NCBI GenBank assembly: GCA_949752745.1 | Contig: OX457025.1 | Coordinates: 50,861,098-50,925,097 of the forward strand | Source: Protula sp. h YS-2021 | Taxonomy: Eukaryota; Annelida; Polychaeta; Sabellida; Serpulidae | Direction: 5' to 3' | Length of the DNA: 64,000 bases | Shown: piece after piece, positions 43,448 through 54,662 of the stretch | Numbering within the stretch: the first letter of the stretch is position 1 | Layout of the letters: each line of letters begins with the position of its first letter | Program-made: the position numbers and the translations under genes | Notes under the pieces: model-generated | The model's database searches: none | Told to the model about the DNA's origin: nothing | Seen by the model: the letters and a program-made list of their open reading frames with translations, nothing else

Positions 43448-45319
43448 AGCCCAGCTTACGTTACACTTAAGCTGGGGTATTCCTATCGGTCTGCGGATGG
43501 CGTCTGTTAGTAAGTTAGTTAGTTGTTTATTTAGTAAACTTTGTTTCCAAATGCATCTCCTCCTACAATTTTGATCCGATTTCATTTATTTCTGGTGTGA
43601 GGCATCCCTAAGGGGTCGTGCATACGGCTTGTGCTTTTCTAGTGGATCGGGTGATTTTTGAATTTTTGTAGAATTTTTGAAGAAAAAAGTTTAAAATATA
43701 TCTCCTCCTACATTTTTGATCCGATGTCTTTTTTTTTTTTTTGGATATGAGGCACCCTAAAGGGTCGTGCATACGGCTTGTGCTTTTTAGTCGATCGGAG
43801 AATTTTTGTATTTTTAGGGAGTTTTTTTAAAAAAAAAAACTTCAAATGCATTTTCTCCATTTCTTTTTTTCTTTTTTTTTTTGGTTTGATGCATCCCTAA
43901 GGGGTTGAAAGAAACATGCGCACTGGTCCGAAATGCGAACCGTACATCGGGGCAAGTTAAATAAACATGCGCAGTGGTCTGAAAAAAGAATCGCGCATCA
44001 GCGCAATCCAAAGAAACATTCGCAGTGGTCTGAAATGAGAACCACGCATCAGCACAAGTTAAATAAATATGGGCAATGGCCGGAATTGCGAACCGCGCAT
44101 CGACGGAAGATAAATAAGCATGCGAGCTTGTCCAAAATAATCACCGCGCATCAACGCAAGTTAAATAAACATGCGCACTGGTCCGAAATTCGAACCGCGC
44201 ATCAACGCAAGTTAAATAAACATGCGCAGTGGTTCAAAATGTGAACCACGCGCCATCCAAAGTTAAATAAACATTTGCACTGGTCCAAAATAAGCACCGC
44301 GCATCAAGGCAAGTTAAATAAACATGCGCACTGGTCCGAAATTCGAACCGCGCATCAACGCAACTTAAATAAACATGCGAAATGGTCCGAAATTCGAACT
44401 GCTCATCAACGCAAGTTGAATTAACATGCGCACTGGTCCAAAATGCAAACCGCGCACCAGTGCAAGTTAAATAAACATATGCACACGTCCAACAAACACC
44501 GTGCATCAACGCAAGTTAAATAAACATGCAAACTGGTCCGAAATGCGAACCGCGCATCAAGGCAACCTAAGGAAACTTGTGCACTTGTCCAAATTAATTA
44601 CCGCTCATCAACGCAAGCAAAATAAACCTGCGCACTGGTCCGAAATGCGAACCGCGCGTCAACGCAACCTAAAGAAACAGGTACACTCGTCCGAAATGCC
44701 AACCGGATATCACCGCAGATTAAATAAACATGCACACTGGTCCGAATTGCGAACCGCACATCAACACAATATAAATAAACATGCGCAGTGATCCGAAATA
44801 AGAACCGCACCTCAACACAAAGTAAATAAACATGCGCACTGATCCGAAATAAGAGCCGCACATCAACACAAGGTAAAAAAAAACATGGGCGCTGGTCCGA
44901 AATGCGAACCGCACATCAACGCAAGTTAAATAAACATGTGCACTGTTCCAAAATGAGAGCCGCGCATCAACGCAAATTAAATAAACATGCGCACTTGTCT
45001 GAATAAGAACCGCGCATCAAGGCAAGTTACATAAATATGCGCACTGGTCCGAAATGCGAGCGTTGTTTGAAGGTATCTATGGCAGAGTATCCAGTCTACC
45101 AGAGATACAAAAAATCTGTTTCCCATTTTTCTGGGAAGGATATCTTTGTATTCATTTATCGGTCTATGTTCTGGTCCGATGCTAAATTAATTATTGAGCT
45201 AGCTCTTTGCCGTCTCATCTTCTGAAGCCCAATTTTTCAGGGAAGTTCCCTTGCTCATGCACGCTGGAATTGGTCTTATTGCTTTTCGTAAGCAAGGACT
45301 TTGTCCTTGGACAAACTTG
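43448..45319 (+). mobile_element. Helentron-like element, family A copy 4
   Basis: 5' AGCCCAGCTTACG, TTACA, CTTAAGCTGGG after TTTTT. 3' partner CGTAAGCAAGG (decayed), hairpin TTTGTCC TT GGACAAA, CTTG before TTTACG. Contains three ~150-bp units and the fourth 51-bp array. Confidence 0.75.
43905..45060 (+). repeat. 51-bp minisatellite array 4
   Basis: About 22 copies of the 51-bp unit with the common right edge (AAATGCGAGCGTTGTTTGAAGG). Confidence 0.9.
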
Positions 45320-45699
45320 TTTACGAAATGAATCACTTTTTCGGAACCCACCGAGTTTTTCTGGACCTAACTGAGTCACACTTTCCCTTTTTGACTCACT
45401 TTCCTGAGAACCCAGCGCGAACCTGAAATTACAAAAAAAATGATACAATATGATTAACATTAATGTTTCCTCGATCTTCAGCAAAATATGAATTGTCCTT
45501 TTTTTCATACTTTTTTCTCAAATTTATCCTTTTTTATCCTTTTTTTATCCTTTTTTCTTGACGACTGCGTGGCAATACTGAAATCTGGAAATCTAATGAA
45601 ATCTCTACGGAAACTCCTGGAAAACGGATCCAAAATCTCCTGGAGACTCCTGGAAATTGACCAGGAAAATTCCGTACGAACTCTGAATTCTTCTCGTGT

Positions 45700-46070
45700 G
45701 GTTTTGATTTTCTCACAGCCTCGTTACAACGACATAGCTGGGACTGAGAAAATACGGTGCGAAAAACCTCGTTAAAACGATATGGCTGGGACCGAAAAAT
45801 ACAGTGCAACCTCGTTATAACGACATGGCTGAGACCAATAAAATGTATCACACCCTCGTAATAACGACATGACTGGGACCGAGAAAATATTGCAGGAATC
45901 GTTAGAACGACATGGCTGGGACCGTGATATTGAAGTAAAACCTCGTTATACCGACACAGCTGGGACCGAGAAACGATGGCGTTACCTCCCATATATCGTT
46001 GTAATCGATATAATTTTTAACATCGTAAACTCGTGTCGTTACCAGCGTTATAACGATGTGGCTGTACCAG
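45700..46070 (+). repeat. ~45-bp repeat with CCTCGTTATAACGACATGGC
   Basis: Six or seven copies of AACCTCGTTATAACGACATG, GCTGGGACCGAGAAAATA. The motif resembles Tc1/pogo-type ends, but here it is tandem and no transposase is present. Confidence 0.7.
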
Positions 46071-46079
46071 TTAGATACA

Positions 46080-46216
46080 CTAGAGGCCCTCATGCGCTCA
46101 TTGGAGGCCCGCGTGCGCTCATTGAGGGCCCTCGTGCGCTAATTTGGGGGCCGCGCGCGCTCATTGAGGGCCCTCGTGCGCTCATTGGGGGCCCACGTGC
46201 GCTCATTAGGAGCCCG
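46080..46216 (+). repeat. 21-bp minisatellite
   Basis: Six to seven copies of GGCCCTCGTGCGCTCATTGAG with few changes. Confidence 0.9.
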
Positions 46217-46960
46217 GTAATAAAAATATCTTAACGGGCATGGAGTAATAGTAATTTATTCTTCAGCGTTAATGTATTGTTTTGTCACATGTTTTGTGTG
46301 TGTGTGTGTGTTTCTTTTTCTTTTTTTTTTTATTTGGTTATTCATATTGCATTTTGACGCCCCCATAGCCCTTTTCCAATAAAGGTACTTTCCTTTATTT
46401 TCTTCCGCCGTTTTGAATGATTTCCTTCCCGGGCATATAGAACTGATAACAGAACTGTTATCCCTCTGATATTTAAAATAAGAGTAGATCCAACAAATAA
46501 GAGGCTGTAGACTTTTGTTGTGGTGACATAAGACACTGTCGACAAAGTTCCTGAATAGACTCGCGAGGCTCATTATAATCGAAAGACAGAGAACCACAGA
46601 AGCTGAATTGCCTGGAATTGGCGTTAATTCTACATCAGTGTTTTCTGGAAGTGATTCACTTTCTCTGTGGTACCTTGTTTCGCAAATAAAAAAAAATACG
46701 TGAATTGTTAATTTTTGATTAATGTAATTGTTATTTTGAACAACACAGTTTGTTATTATTTCTTTTTTATTAAGTTTGTGGACAAAGCACACATAATAAT
46801 AAAAAATAACAACAGTGAAAATTCCTTTAGTACTACCATATGATTAATTTCTGGCGGATCACAGAAAAGAGTGATGCTACACTTGGAGGCTAATTGACTG
46901 TGAAATAAGTTCCCCTTTTCCCGTTCTCAGTAAAAGAGTATTTATTGTGTAATTGTCATA
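46217..46960 (-). other. open stretch of unknown nature
   Basis: A 178-codon minus-strand open frame (46256-46792) starts MCFVHKLNKKEIITNC and includes RYHRESESLPENTDVELTPI. I recognise no domain. It is AT-rich with a CA-repeat-derived HTHTHT segment, so chance is likely. A short conserved exon near 46590-46680 cannot be ruled out. Confidence 0.2.
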
Positions 46961-47262
46961 CCCTGTTAATTATATCACTCCCAACAAGGAGAAACATACA
47001 GTGTTTGTACGTTCTGTGTGTGTCAGTCTTGTGAACAGAATCCTGCGTGCAAGATATCTCGAGAACGAAATTTCCATTCCACTTCAAAGTTGTGTTTATT
47101 CCTTGGGAAGGGTGTTCTGTTACATAAAAAGGGACGGTGTATGGCGTCATTACATTAAAGTCTCGCACGCGAAATTTCTCGCCGCCGAACATCGCAGAAA
47201 GTTCAAACTTGTCTTTATTTTTTCGAATTTTTGGCAAAGAATTCTTTATTCCAGTAATAAAA
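46961..47262 (+). repeat. left part of a family D-like element split by the DIRS insertion
   Basis: TCACTCCCAACAAGGAGAAACATACAGTGTTTGTACG and GTGCAAGATATCTCGAGAACGAA match 57340-57460 with decay. The right flank of the DIRS element (54910-54935) has GTCGGAGAGACATGTG, which could be the inverted partner, so the DIRS element may have landed inside a D element. Confidence 0.45.
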
Positions 47263-47512
47263 TGCCCATTTTTATTCCCCATTAAAATGGGTTTTTGTTT
47301 TGTACAAATGTTGTAGCTGTTTAGTTGGATCGAACCGATGCTTTGAAAAGTATCATCCTATCTTTTCTTTGCCCGTAACACAGTTGAAATGCAATTTCTA
47401 ATAAATTTGAAATTAATTTCACTGGAGTACAAAACTTTTATGGTTGGCTCCAAGTACTTCATGGGTAACCCCATGTTTACCCGTACTGGGATCCGATATT
47501 CACTTTTCATCC
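47263..47512 (+). repeat. DIRS left (3') inverted terminal repeat
   Basis: The inner ~180 bp (from GATGCTTTGAAAAGTATCATCC to CACTTTTCATCC) is the reverse complement of 54663-54836 with few differences. The outer ~60 bp differs from the right repeat, as is usual in DIRS. Confidence 0.9.
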
Positions 47513-47566
47513 GGCGCCCCGAAAAGTGGGGCCCCAGAAATGATGGGAGGAGGTGGGACTGGTTGT

Positions 47567-47705
47567 TGTAAGCATCGGTTCGATCCAACTAAACAGCTAC
47601 AACATTTGTGCAAAACAAAAACCCATTTTAATGGGGAATAAAAATGGGCATTTTGTTCATACAAATGCCTTGCAGCTGCCGTTGGATCGGCCCGATGCTT
47701 TGAAA
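47567..47705 (+). repeat. DIRS internal complementary region
   Basis: Its left half (AAGCATCGGTTCGATCCAAC to AAAAATGGGCA) is the reverse complement of the left end. Its right half (TTTTGTTCATACAAATGCC to GATGCTTTGAAA) is complementary to the right end. The junction TGGGCA|TTTTGTTC defines both element ends exactly. Confidence 0.9.
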
Positions 47706-48586
47706 TAGATTTAACCAGTGGAATGGCATTTCTTGGGTACCACGCCCTTCGGGCGCCATGCCTTCGATTAATATGACAATAAATAAAACTTCTATCAACA
47801 GTTCCTTGTTTTATTTCTGTCAGTTTCCCGACGCCAGTGTTCTCTTGCTATCGGTGTGCGTCCGCGCACCTACGGTGAAGCTTGTTCCCCTCCCCCTTTT
47901 TTTTTTTTTTTTTCCTGGACAGTCGTCAAGGCACCTAATACTGGGTCCACACTGTCATAGAAGTCATCAGAAATCGAAAATCTCGAAATTTCCTTGTTGT
48001 TTGCGTTATGTTACAACATGTGCGTCCAGTGGGCGCACTGCGTTACTCGTGTGCTCCCAGGTGTGCCCTTCTTGGGCCCCATCTCCCCGCACCATGCTGT
48101 CGCGTCACTCATGCGTCTCCCCGGCGTGATATGAACGCTCCTCGGTACTGGTGAGCGACCAACTGTCATCCCCCATCCCACACTATAGATGCCCGCTGCT
48201 GTACCTCGTGGGGGCACATGAGTAGCCCGCTGCCCCGCGCAGCTGTTCCCTGCGTTACCCACTCATAACACTCTGTAGTAAAATGTTTATAGGCTAAAAA
48301 GTCCGAAAGTCTGCCCTATCGAGCCAGTTCGCTTGGGCGGCAGCTTTTCACTCGTTGGGGCGGGCCTGCGTGCTGCTCCCTTTCCCTCGCCCCTTCATGG
48401 CGTTCTCCTTTGCTCCGTTGCCACCCTTGTAGCCCTTGCCTTTGACCCTGCAACATAAATGCCTCACATTAAGATTTCCCGCAGTGTTACTTATTAATGA
48501 TGGACTCCGCTGCTACGAATGGCATGTGGTACAGCTTTGACACGGAATCCTGCGTGTAATCCTGTAAGTAAAATCGAATAAAAGAG
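47706..48586 (-). other. DIRS 3' segment after the recombinase
   Basis: In the recombinase coding direction this holds the frame-shifted recombinase tail (about 48490-48590), then sequence without a recognised gene up to the internal complementary region. Confidence 0.5.
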
Positions 48587-49906
48587 TTAGGGGATTGCCA
48601 GCAACCTGTCCGCAATGTCTTCCATGGTTGCGCCGGTTACCGCCTTCAGTGAACATGCAATCTGTCGCACTTCATGGGGGTGCATCTTGGGCCTTTCTTG
48701 TGTCCCTTCGCTTTGCGATGCTGCGTCATATGCCGCCACTACTGCCCTCTTGATGTAGTTGGAGATGGTGGGTTTCCCTATATCTCTAGTAATATGGGGA
48801 AGAAACGGTATTATTAGTCTTTTTTGTTCTGGGCTGCGTATTACCTTTGACGCCTCCGTGTACTTACATAGTGTGTCCACGGGGCACAGTAATTTCCCTG
48901 TGCGCCTCGGTTCTCCCTCCTGTGCGTCCCCGGGTAGCACAAGCAGCGAGGTTTCCGAAAACGTACCCTTACCGTGAGTCACGATGTGCGTTTTGCCTAG
49001 GAAATCGGCTCGAGGTTTCAGGACACCCCTGCTGTTGTTCTCGTCTATGAAATACAGCTGGTCTAGTGCGTGTATCTCACTTCTCCTCTTGCCTGACGCC
49101 AATACTAGAAGGAAAGTTACCTTGAATGTGAGCTCCCGCAGTGGCGTGTTCTGGTTGTCTCGGAAGGTGGGGCCCTGAAAGTAATCTAGTACTACCTTTA
49201 GGTCCCATTGCACTATGTGCTTGACTGGGGGTAGTCTCTGCAAGCGAAAATTTCTTATTAGTTTAGACAGGAACTCGTCTTGGCCCGGGTCGTACCCTGT
49301 TGCGTTCTTCAGCACTGAACCCAGCGCTGCACGGTAACCTTCTATTGTTCTGGTGGCCACCTTTTTCCCCTCAAAGAGGTATATGAGGAAATCGGCGATT
49401 ATTGGCGCTGTTGCTGCCACTGGGTCTGCTGATTTCATCAAACACCACCTCTCGAATACCTTCCACTGTGACCCATAAACCGAACGGGTGGATTTGGCGT
49501 GCAACTCTTGCATCCGTGCAACCGCCTGTGCCGAAAACCCCTGTCTTTTTAGCCAGTTCGCTTTAGGGACCACAGGTGAAGATTCATCGTATGTGGGTGC
49601 GGGTGCCAGTTTTGCCAATGTGGTTGTCTTAGTGCCCGCGCATGCATTGGTAACCTCTTCGGCGCCTCGGTCGCCCACCGTTGTAGCAGTGGGAACACGG
49701 GTGACGCCGGATTTGCCGGTGCCACTAGTAACAACGTAAATCTCTGTTCCCTCCCTAACCGCTCTGCTACCCTTTCGAGTATCGTGGTTGGGGGAAACGT
49801 ATACAGTACCTCCTGCGGCCACGTGCAACTCAGCGCATCGCTGGTTGTGGCTTCCCGAGTTGCGTGTTGAGACGCGTTGCGAACATGTCCACCTGTGGGG
49901 GCCCAA
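48587..49906 (-). pseudogene. DIRS tyrosine recombinase, frameshifted at its end
   Basis: The recombinase integrates the circular cDNA. A SAM-like N-terminal domain (residues ~140-230, TRSVYGSQWKVFERWC) is followed by the catalytic domain. The first arginine lies in ASGKRRSEIHAL (about residue 272) and the HxxR pair in HPHEVRQIA (about residue 410). The frame stops 13 codons after TGATMEDIAD. In the next frame the sequence continues SPNSFIRFYLQDY, the usual end with the nucleophilic tyrosine, so a one-base change near 48605 has cut off the active-site Tyr. The ORF overlaps the RNase H region in another frame, as in other DIRS elements. Its start is not certain; the first ~110 residues lie over the RNase H tail and may not be translated. 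Confidence 0.85.
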
Positions 49907-50465
49907 AGACCGAACTCTTCAACACCCAACGAAAGAGGCGTGTGGAGAGCGTCCACTCCCCCTGCAGGACTTGACCCTGCCTGGATGCCATGTCCGCTAA
50001 CACGTTCAGGTTCCTCGGAATGTGATGTGGTAGTAGTGTTACCTGGTATCGGATTGCTAGCTCCCACACCTCTCTGGTTGCTTGCATCAGGGTTGGCGAC
50101 CTTGTGCCCCCTTGCTTTTTGATGTAACTTACCGTGGTAGCATTGTCTATCAGACACAGTACAGCTTTGCCCTGAAGTTCTTGCCCCAGGATCCTCAGTG
50201 CTTCTCCTACTGCGCGCATTTCTAACACATTGATGTGCATGCTTCGCAGTTGCTGCGGCCACTGCCCCTGAAACGACCTGCCGTGAAAGTGTGCCCCCCA
50301 GCCGATCTTTGATGCGTCGGTTTGTAACTGGAATTGTGGCTGCGGTATGGTAAATGGGGTTCCTTGCGTCAGATGTACTATATTCACCCACCACCGTAGA
50401 TCTTCTCTCGCCTGTGGCGGGAGTCTGAACTTGTTGCGTGGATCGCGGCCCCTCTTGAGTGCCAC
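49830..50465 (-). pseudogene. DIRS RNase H domain, downstream of an in-frame TGA
   Basis: Degrades the RNA of the cDNA hybrid. The frame is the same as the RT ORF, separated only by TGA at 50466-50468; a CGA-to-TGA change at a CpG would explain it. Motifs: QLQTDASKIGWGAHF (first Asp), NVLEMRAV (Glu), CLIDNATTVSYIKKQGG (second Asp), NVLADMASR (last Asp). After QVDMFATRLNTQ the frame runs out. The expected continuation (ALSCTWPQEVLYTFPP) lies in another frame near 49700-49840, a second frameshift. Confidence 0.85.
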
Positions 50466-53400
50466 TCACACTGCATGCTGGTAGCCCCGGAAATGAAGGC
50501 GCCCCATGGGCACCGTTTTTTCTGTTGCTACTAACAGTCCCAGCAACGTTTCTGCTACAGTTACGGGAACCCACCTGTTTTCCAGCATCGACTCGATCAA
50601 ATGTCGAATCTTCTGAATTCTGTCTGGTGACGGAAATACGCGCCCGACTGTGAAGTCGAGCACGTCCCCTAGGAACACAATTACCTGTTTGGGTTCTATC
50701 TCCGACTTCTCTAAGTTTACCAGTAACCCCAGCTCGACACATTTGTCGAGTAGCGTTAATGTTTGAGCGGCCACCCTTTGTCTGTTCAGTCCCGCGTTCA
50801 ACCAGTCGTCTAGGTATTGAAACAGCAGCATTAGCTGCTGTCGCCCCCACGACTTTACTGAGCGCATTGCCTTGCTGAAGACCCAAGGCGCCGGTGCCAG
50901 CCCAAAGGGGAGCGCGCGGTACCAATACCTGTGCTTCCCAACCTGAAAGCACAGGTATTTGTAATGTGCGGTCCACATCGGTACGTGCAAGTACGCGTCC
51001 GTCAGGTCAATCGAGGTGGCCCACATGCCCCGACTGACCGCCTTGCGGATGTGCTGGCAAGTGTCCATTTTGAATGTTGGGGTCGTCAAAAGCACGTTTA
51101 ATGGTTTCAAGTCTATTATGAGACGCCAGCCCCCCATTCTTTTCGGCCTTAGGAAAACCCTGTGGAACATGCCTGATTGCCCCACAGGCATTTCCTCTAT
51201 GGCTCCTTTTTCTAACAACTTGTCCAGCATATCCGTGAGTGCTGCTTGCTTTTCCGTTCCCTGGCCGTACGAGGTCACAAGGCTCTGGTTCGCGTTTTGA
51301 GTCAGACGAATAGGGGGCACTTGACCGTCTACTTTGCGAAATGGGAGCGGGTAGCCGTATCTTAGCCACCGCACTACCTTGGTTGGCGCCCCCAATTCTT
51401 TCCATTTTAACCAAAAGTGTGTGAGCCTGCCTCCTACGGGCAAGGAGTTTGCGCGCAGCACTCTGTCCCTGATATCTGACAATGTTACGCCAGAATTTAG
51501 ATGTTCTCGTGCAGCGAGCCAGTTCCCGTGACAGGGACTGGCCTGCTGCTGACTGTAATTGTCACCTGTTTGATGGAGTCTGGCCGGCCTTGCGAAAAAC
51601 ACTACCCCGTCTCTCTTGGCTTTGCGGGCCCTTGATCCTGGGTGGCGCCGACGCCGTGCGCCCGCGGTGTGCTCCCCGTTGGTGACTGCTGCTGTCGGTC
51701 CGGTGACGTGGCGTGACCTGCGTGTACCGCTCGTATAGCGCGCGATTCTGGAGGTCCTGGATGTGCCGGCCGTTGAGTTGTCCTGCGGGAGTTTACAGCG
51801 TTGGAGGACATTGTCCCTGCGCAGCTGAATGCTGGATGACAGCAGTGCTGTGTGCAGCTTAATCAGATCTTTTGTCCCACGCACAAGACACCCAATGAGC
51901 TTGGGCACTATGGAGGCATCGGACTCCAGGGATCCACCCACCAAGGTCTGATTTACGTACTCAATAAATGAGAGCACCCGCAGCCCTGTTCTCGCGATGC
52001 CCTCAATGTAGCTGAGATCCCTGTCTTTTAACGTCACCTTGTCGTCCGGGCGGACAACAGGTAACCAGGTTGGGGCGTGCTTAGGGTACCTGAGTGGCTC
52101 AAAATTGACTGCGTTGTCCGATGGCCTGTACGCCGTTCGCGCAACGCGCATTTTAGATGAGGTGTGAATTTTCCCGAAGTCCAAAGCCGTCCCAAAATTC
52201 GAGTCCTTTGCCTGAAACTCTGGCTCCTTCAACTTGATGGCATCCAAAATACCCGCTGCTGTATCGAGTGCCATAAATTCTGGGCCCTGCTCCCGCGGCC
52301 CCTCTGAGGCCAATCTGAAACTGGAGTGCGTCTCCTTCAGGGGTTTGCCTACTTGGGCATTCGAGAATCTATGGATTACCTCTACAACGTCGCGAAATGG
52401 GATATCCAGCGGGTCGACCGTTGTGGCTGAGCCTGCTTCCTCGCTTGCCCTGCTTGGGGACCCTTCGTCTGAGAGGCGCCTCCTTTTCCGTGGACCTCTC
52501 CAAGGGGATACGTCGCGTTTTCGCGGTGATCTTAGCCAGTCGCCACATTCCGGGTGCTTGAAAGGCGAGGCATGTAGGCCTCGCGGTGCTCTCGATCGTG
52601 CCCTATGTTCTGTTTCACTGTCGGAGAGTGTGGGCATGCGGCGCCGGCTGGGCACCCGACTTCGCCTCCTTCGTCGGCGGGGCGGTGAGGAGCCTGAGGA
52701 CTCGGAATCGTCAGAGGATGAGGAAGATAGTAGGCGTCTGCCACTTCTACCTCTAACCTGTATGTCGCAGGGGGGGGGGGGCGTTGATTCGCGCTTCGGA
52801 CTGCTATGCCGCTCATCCTCCATCTGGGTCATGAGTGTGGCTAGAGGTGATGGCTCCCCTTCCGTGCTTGCCGGCTTGGGCGAAACGGCGCGAGAGGTAG
52901 CCCGCTGTGGTTCAGGTGTGGGTGTGAGCTCCCTCACCTGCTCCTGTCTTGTAATTGTCGCGCTCGGTGCACGTGCCTGCAGCCCCACGAGTTGTTGTGA
53001 GATCACGGCTGCCTGCTGCTGTAGTGCCTTGCGGAGGATCTCTTCAAAGTTTATCTGCATGGGGAGAATCGGCTTCTCCGCTGGTTGCTGGTATCCCCCC
53101 ATGCTGGGCGTGTCACCAGCGTTCGTGGTCGAGTGACCCCACGTGCCCGAGGTGTACGCCCTGTTCGCAGCCTTCACAATGGATTCCTCAAAAGATTCCG
53201 TGGCCTTACTGTTAGCCGGTTGGGTTGAGGGGAGTGGTGTTATAGTTGCCGCCTCCTGCTCTAGTTCTTGCAACGACACACGGACGCTCGTTTCCGATGT
53301 AGGGCTCCTCGAGTGTTTCTTGTCCTTCCTGGACTTATGCTTGCGGCGTTTCTTGGGCGACCTCTCCGTGCTCGAGTTCCGCCCTGACAACACCGTCTCA

Positions 53401-53699
53401 TCCCGCAGCGGCGTGCCGGGGTCTTTGCCTGATGGCTCATGAGTTGGGGTGTCCGCCGAATACATTGTCCGCGACCACAGTTCTTTTATTTGTCTGTTGC
53501 GTAGTTGGCGTCGACGCTGCCTGTTTAAACTTCTCCACACTTGATCTGACAGATGTTGACAGACTGCACACGTTATCTCACCGTTACACTCTTGTTGCCC
53601 GTAGCGAGTAGCACAGTCCCTGCAGCAGTCGTGGGGATCGTCCTTAAGGCCTGCGTGCCCACATCGCGACTTCTTTACCATGGTTGTGCATGACTGCAA
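50466..53699 (-). CDS. DIRS gag-reverse transcriptase ORF
   Basis: 1,077 codons. Residues ~1-55 are Cys/His-rich (CGHAGLKDDPHDCCRDCATR, then CNGEITCAVC), like the start of DIRS gag. Residues ~310-370 are Ser/Arg-rich (SSSSSDDSESSGSSPPRRRRRR). From about residue 800 is reverse transcriptase: DKLLEKGAIEEMP, GGWRLIIDLKPLN, the first catalytic Asp in SIDLTDAYLHVPM (~896), ALPFGLAPAPWVFSK, and the catalytic LFQYLDDWLNAG (~961). All RT aspartates are intact. Gag and RT are joined in one frame; many DIRS elements separate them, so either a fusion or a chance frame match is possible between residues ~660 and 760. The first ATG is used. Confidence 0.9.
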   Translation of the reverse strand: MQSCTTMVKKSRCGHAGLKDDPHDCCRDCATRYGQQECNGEITCAVCQHLSDQVWRSLNRQRRRQLRNRQIKELWSRTMYSADTPTHEPSGKDPGTPLRDETVLSGRNSSTERSPKKRRKHKSRKDKKHSRSPTSETSVRVSLQELEQEAATITPLPSTQPANSKATESFEESIVKAANRAYTSGTWGHSTTNAGDTPSMGGYQQPAEKPILPMQINFEEILRKALQQQAAVISQQLVGLQARAPSATITRQEQVRELTPTPEPQRATSRAVSPKPASTEGEPSPLATLMTQMEDERHSSPKRESTPPPPCDIQVRGRSGRRLLSSSSSDDSESSGSSPPRRRRRRSRVPSRRRMPTLSDSETEHRARSRAPRGLHASPFKHPECGDWLRSPRKRDVSPWRGPRKRRRLSDEGSPSRASEEAGSATTVDPLDIPFRDVVEVIHRFSNAQVGKPLKETHSSFRLASEGPREQGPEFMALDTAAGILDAIKLKEPEFQAKDSNFGTALDFGKIHTSSKMRVARTAYRPSDNAVNFEPLRYPKHAPTWLPVVRPDDKVTLKDRDLSYIEGIARTGLRVLSFIEYVNQTLVGGSLESDASIVPKLIGCLVRGTKDLIKLHTALLSSSIQLRRDNVLQRCKLPQDNSTAGTSRTSRIARYTSGTRRSRHVTGPTAAVTNGEHTAGARRRRHPGSRARKAKRDGVVFFARPARLHQTGDNYSQQQASPCHGNWLAAREHLNSGVTLSDIRDRVLRANSLPVGGRLTHFWLKWKELGAPTKVVRWLRYGYPLPFRKVDGQVPPIRLTQNANQSLVTSYGQGTEKQAALTDMLDKLLEKGAIEEMPVGQSGMFHRVFLRPKRMGGWRLIIDLKPLNVLLTTPTFKMDTCQHIRKAVSRGMWATSIDLTDAYLHVPMWTAHYKYLCFQVGKHRYWYRALPFGLAPAPWVFSKAMRSVKSWGRQQLMLLFQYLDDWLNAGLNRQRVAAQTLTLLDKCVELGLLVNLEKSEIEPKQVIVFLGDVLDFTVGRVFPSPDRIQKIRHLIESMLENRWVPVTVAETLLGLLVATEKTVPMGRLHFRGYQHAV

Positions 53700-54662
53700 G
53701 CGAAAGCAGAAAGTTAATTAATGGCAGCAGTTTTTACTGAGCCATCGAGGCACATTTCTTTTCCATGGATATTATCGATCTGACCTGTAGCATCACACAG
53801 CAGTATGTGTAACGCAGCTTTGCAAATGCAGGCTTCAGTGTGTGACTGGATAGTGCCACTCCTGGTAGCCTGTGTGCTCCCCCCAAGTAAAGCGTTAGTA
53901 ACTCGCGAGTAACTCGGAGTGCGGCACACTCTGCTGCGTTGTAACGCAAAGCGCGGGAAAGCTACCACTTGCGAAAACTTGGCTGAGACGTTTCGCACGC
54001 TGCCAAGAATTTCCTCATAGGTGGTCAGCAGCTTCCTACACTCTCTTGACCAGGAGTTAGGAATGCAACGTAGTTGGCAGACCCGCGGTGTCTCTGTCAG
54101 CTCGCCGCACCGTGGGCGCCTTCCCGCCAAAAAGAAAACTGCTTATTTCTCCGTGTGACGTGGTCAGAACCCAAAGTTGTAAGTAGCTAAAACACCTACG
54201 GAGAGCCCTTTAACATTGGTGAAGTTAGCGATCTGGTAAACGTCCTCGTTCCTCGTAAAAAATTGACAAAACTGCTTGCCCACGTGTTGAGGGCACCGCC
54301 GCGTTACTCACAACCGAGAACGGCTAAAACGGTCTAAAAAATGGCCAGGATTCCCGTGCAGCGGTCCAAACATCTCTGTAGCGTAACAAGCCTAAGGTTC
54401 GATAGAAGATGTGTCTGAAAGCGGTACGCTAGCGACACAAACAACTAGGCTACCCACCACAGAGTGTTGACACCGCAGTTGGCAAATCACACTGTTGCTA
54501 CGCCGGTCCCGCTAGATGTAATCCGCCCAAACTTCACCCAGATGATCTTCAATATATCCAGCAACTACCCGTGCTATTCATTCCTCCATCGGAGCTAGGG
54601 AGGGCCCTCAAAATCCAAAAAACTTAACTGGTGCTACAAACTGTGTTTCTTCACAGGCGTAA
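53700..54662 (-). other. DIRS 5' leader
   Basis: Between the gag start and the right terminal repeat. It contains a minus-strand open frame (54130-53714, 138 codons, MAGRRPRCGELTETPRVCQL) with no recognisable domain. It may be a chance frame in a GC-richer leader. Confidence 0.5.

Larger units (their letters stand above)
43402..45425. mobile_element. hAT-like element J with 5-bp TSD, containing element A copy 4
   Basis: Left end CAGGGTTCGCGTTGG, right end CCCAGCGCGAACCTG (inverted with small differences). AAATT flanks it on both sides (43397-43401, 45426-45430). Removing element A leaves a MITE of about 150 bp. Confidence 0.65.
42386..45580. mobile_element. hAT-like element I
   Basis: Ends CAGTGTTGCCA and TGGCAATACTG with TATCCTTTTTTT repeats next to both. 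GAAATCT flanks it (42379-42385; 45580-45586, overlapping the last base by one). The homologous position at 60884-60895 (GAAATCTGGGAAAC) is empty. Confidence 0.75.
40497..45685. mobile_element. hAT-like element H, copy 2, containing elements C copy 4, I, J and A copy 4
   Basis: Left end CAGGGTTCGTGCG, right end CGTACGAACTCTG, with CTCCTGGAAA repeats in both subterminal zones (40505-40620, 45600-45665). It is homologous to 58164-60989, which lacks the inner hAT I and J but has its own element B. No clean target duplication is seen. Confidence 0.65.

Noticed and set aside
49549..50976. 475-codon minus-strand frame as a separate protein
   Set aside because: Only its end (ALSCTWPQEVLYTFPP onward) matches expected DIRS sequence; the rest is a shadow of RT and RNase H in another frame.
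52234..53136. 300-codon plus-strand frame
   Set aside because: It lies antisense to the DIRS gag ORF, whose domains are recognisable; the plus frame has none.
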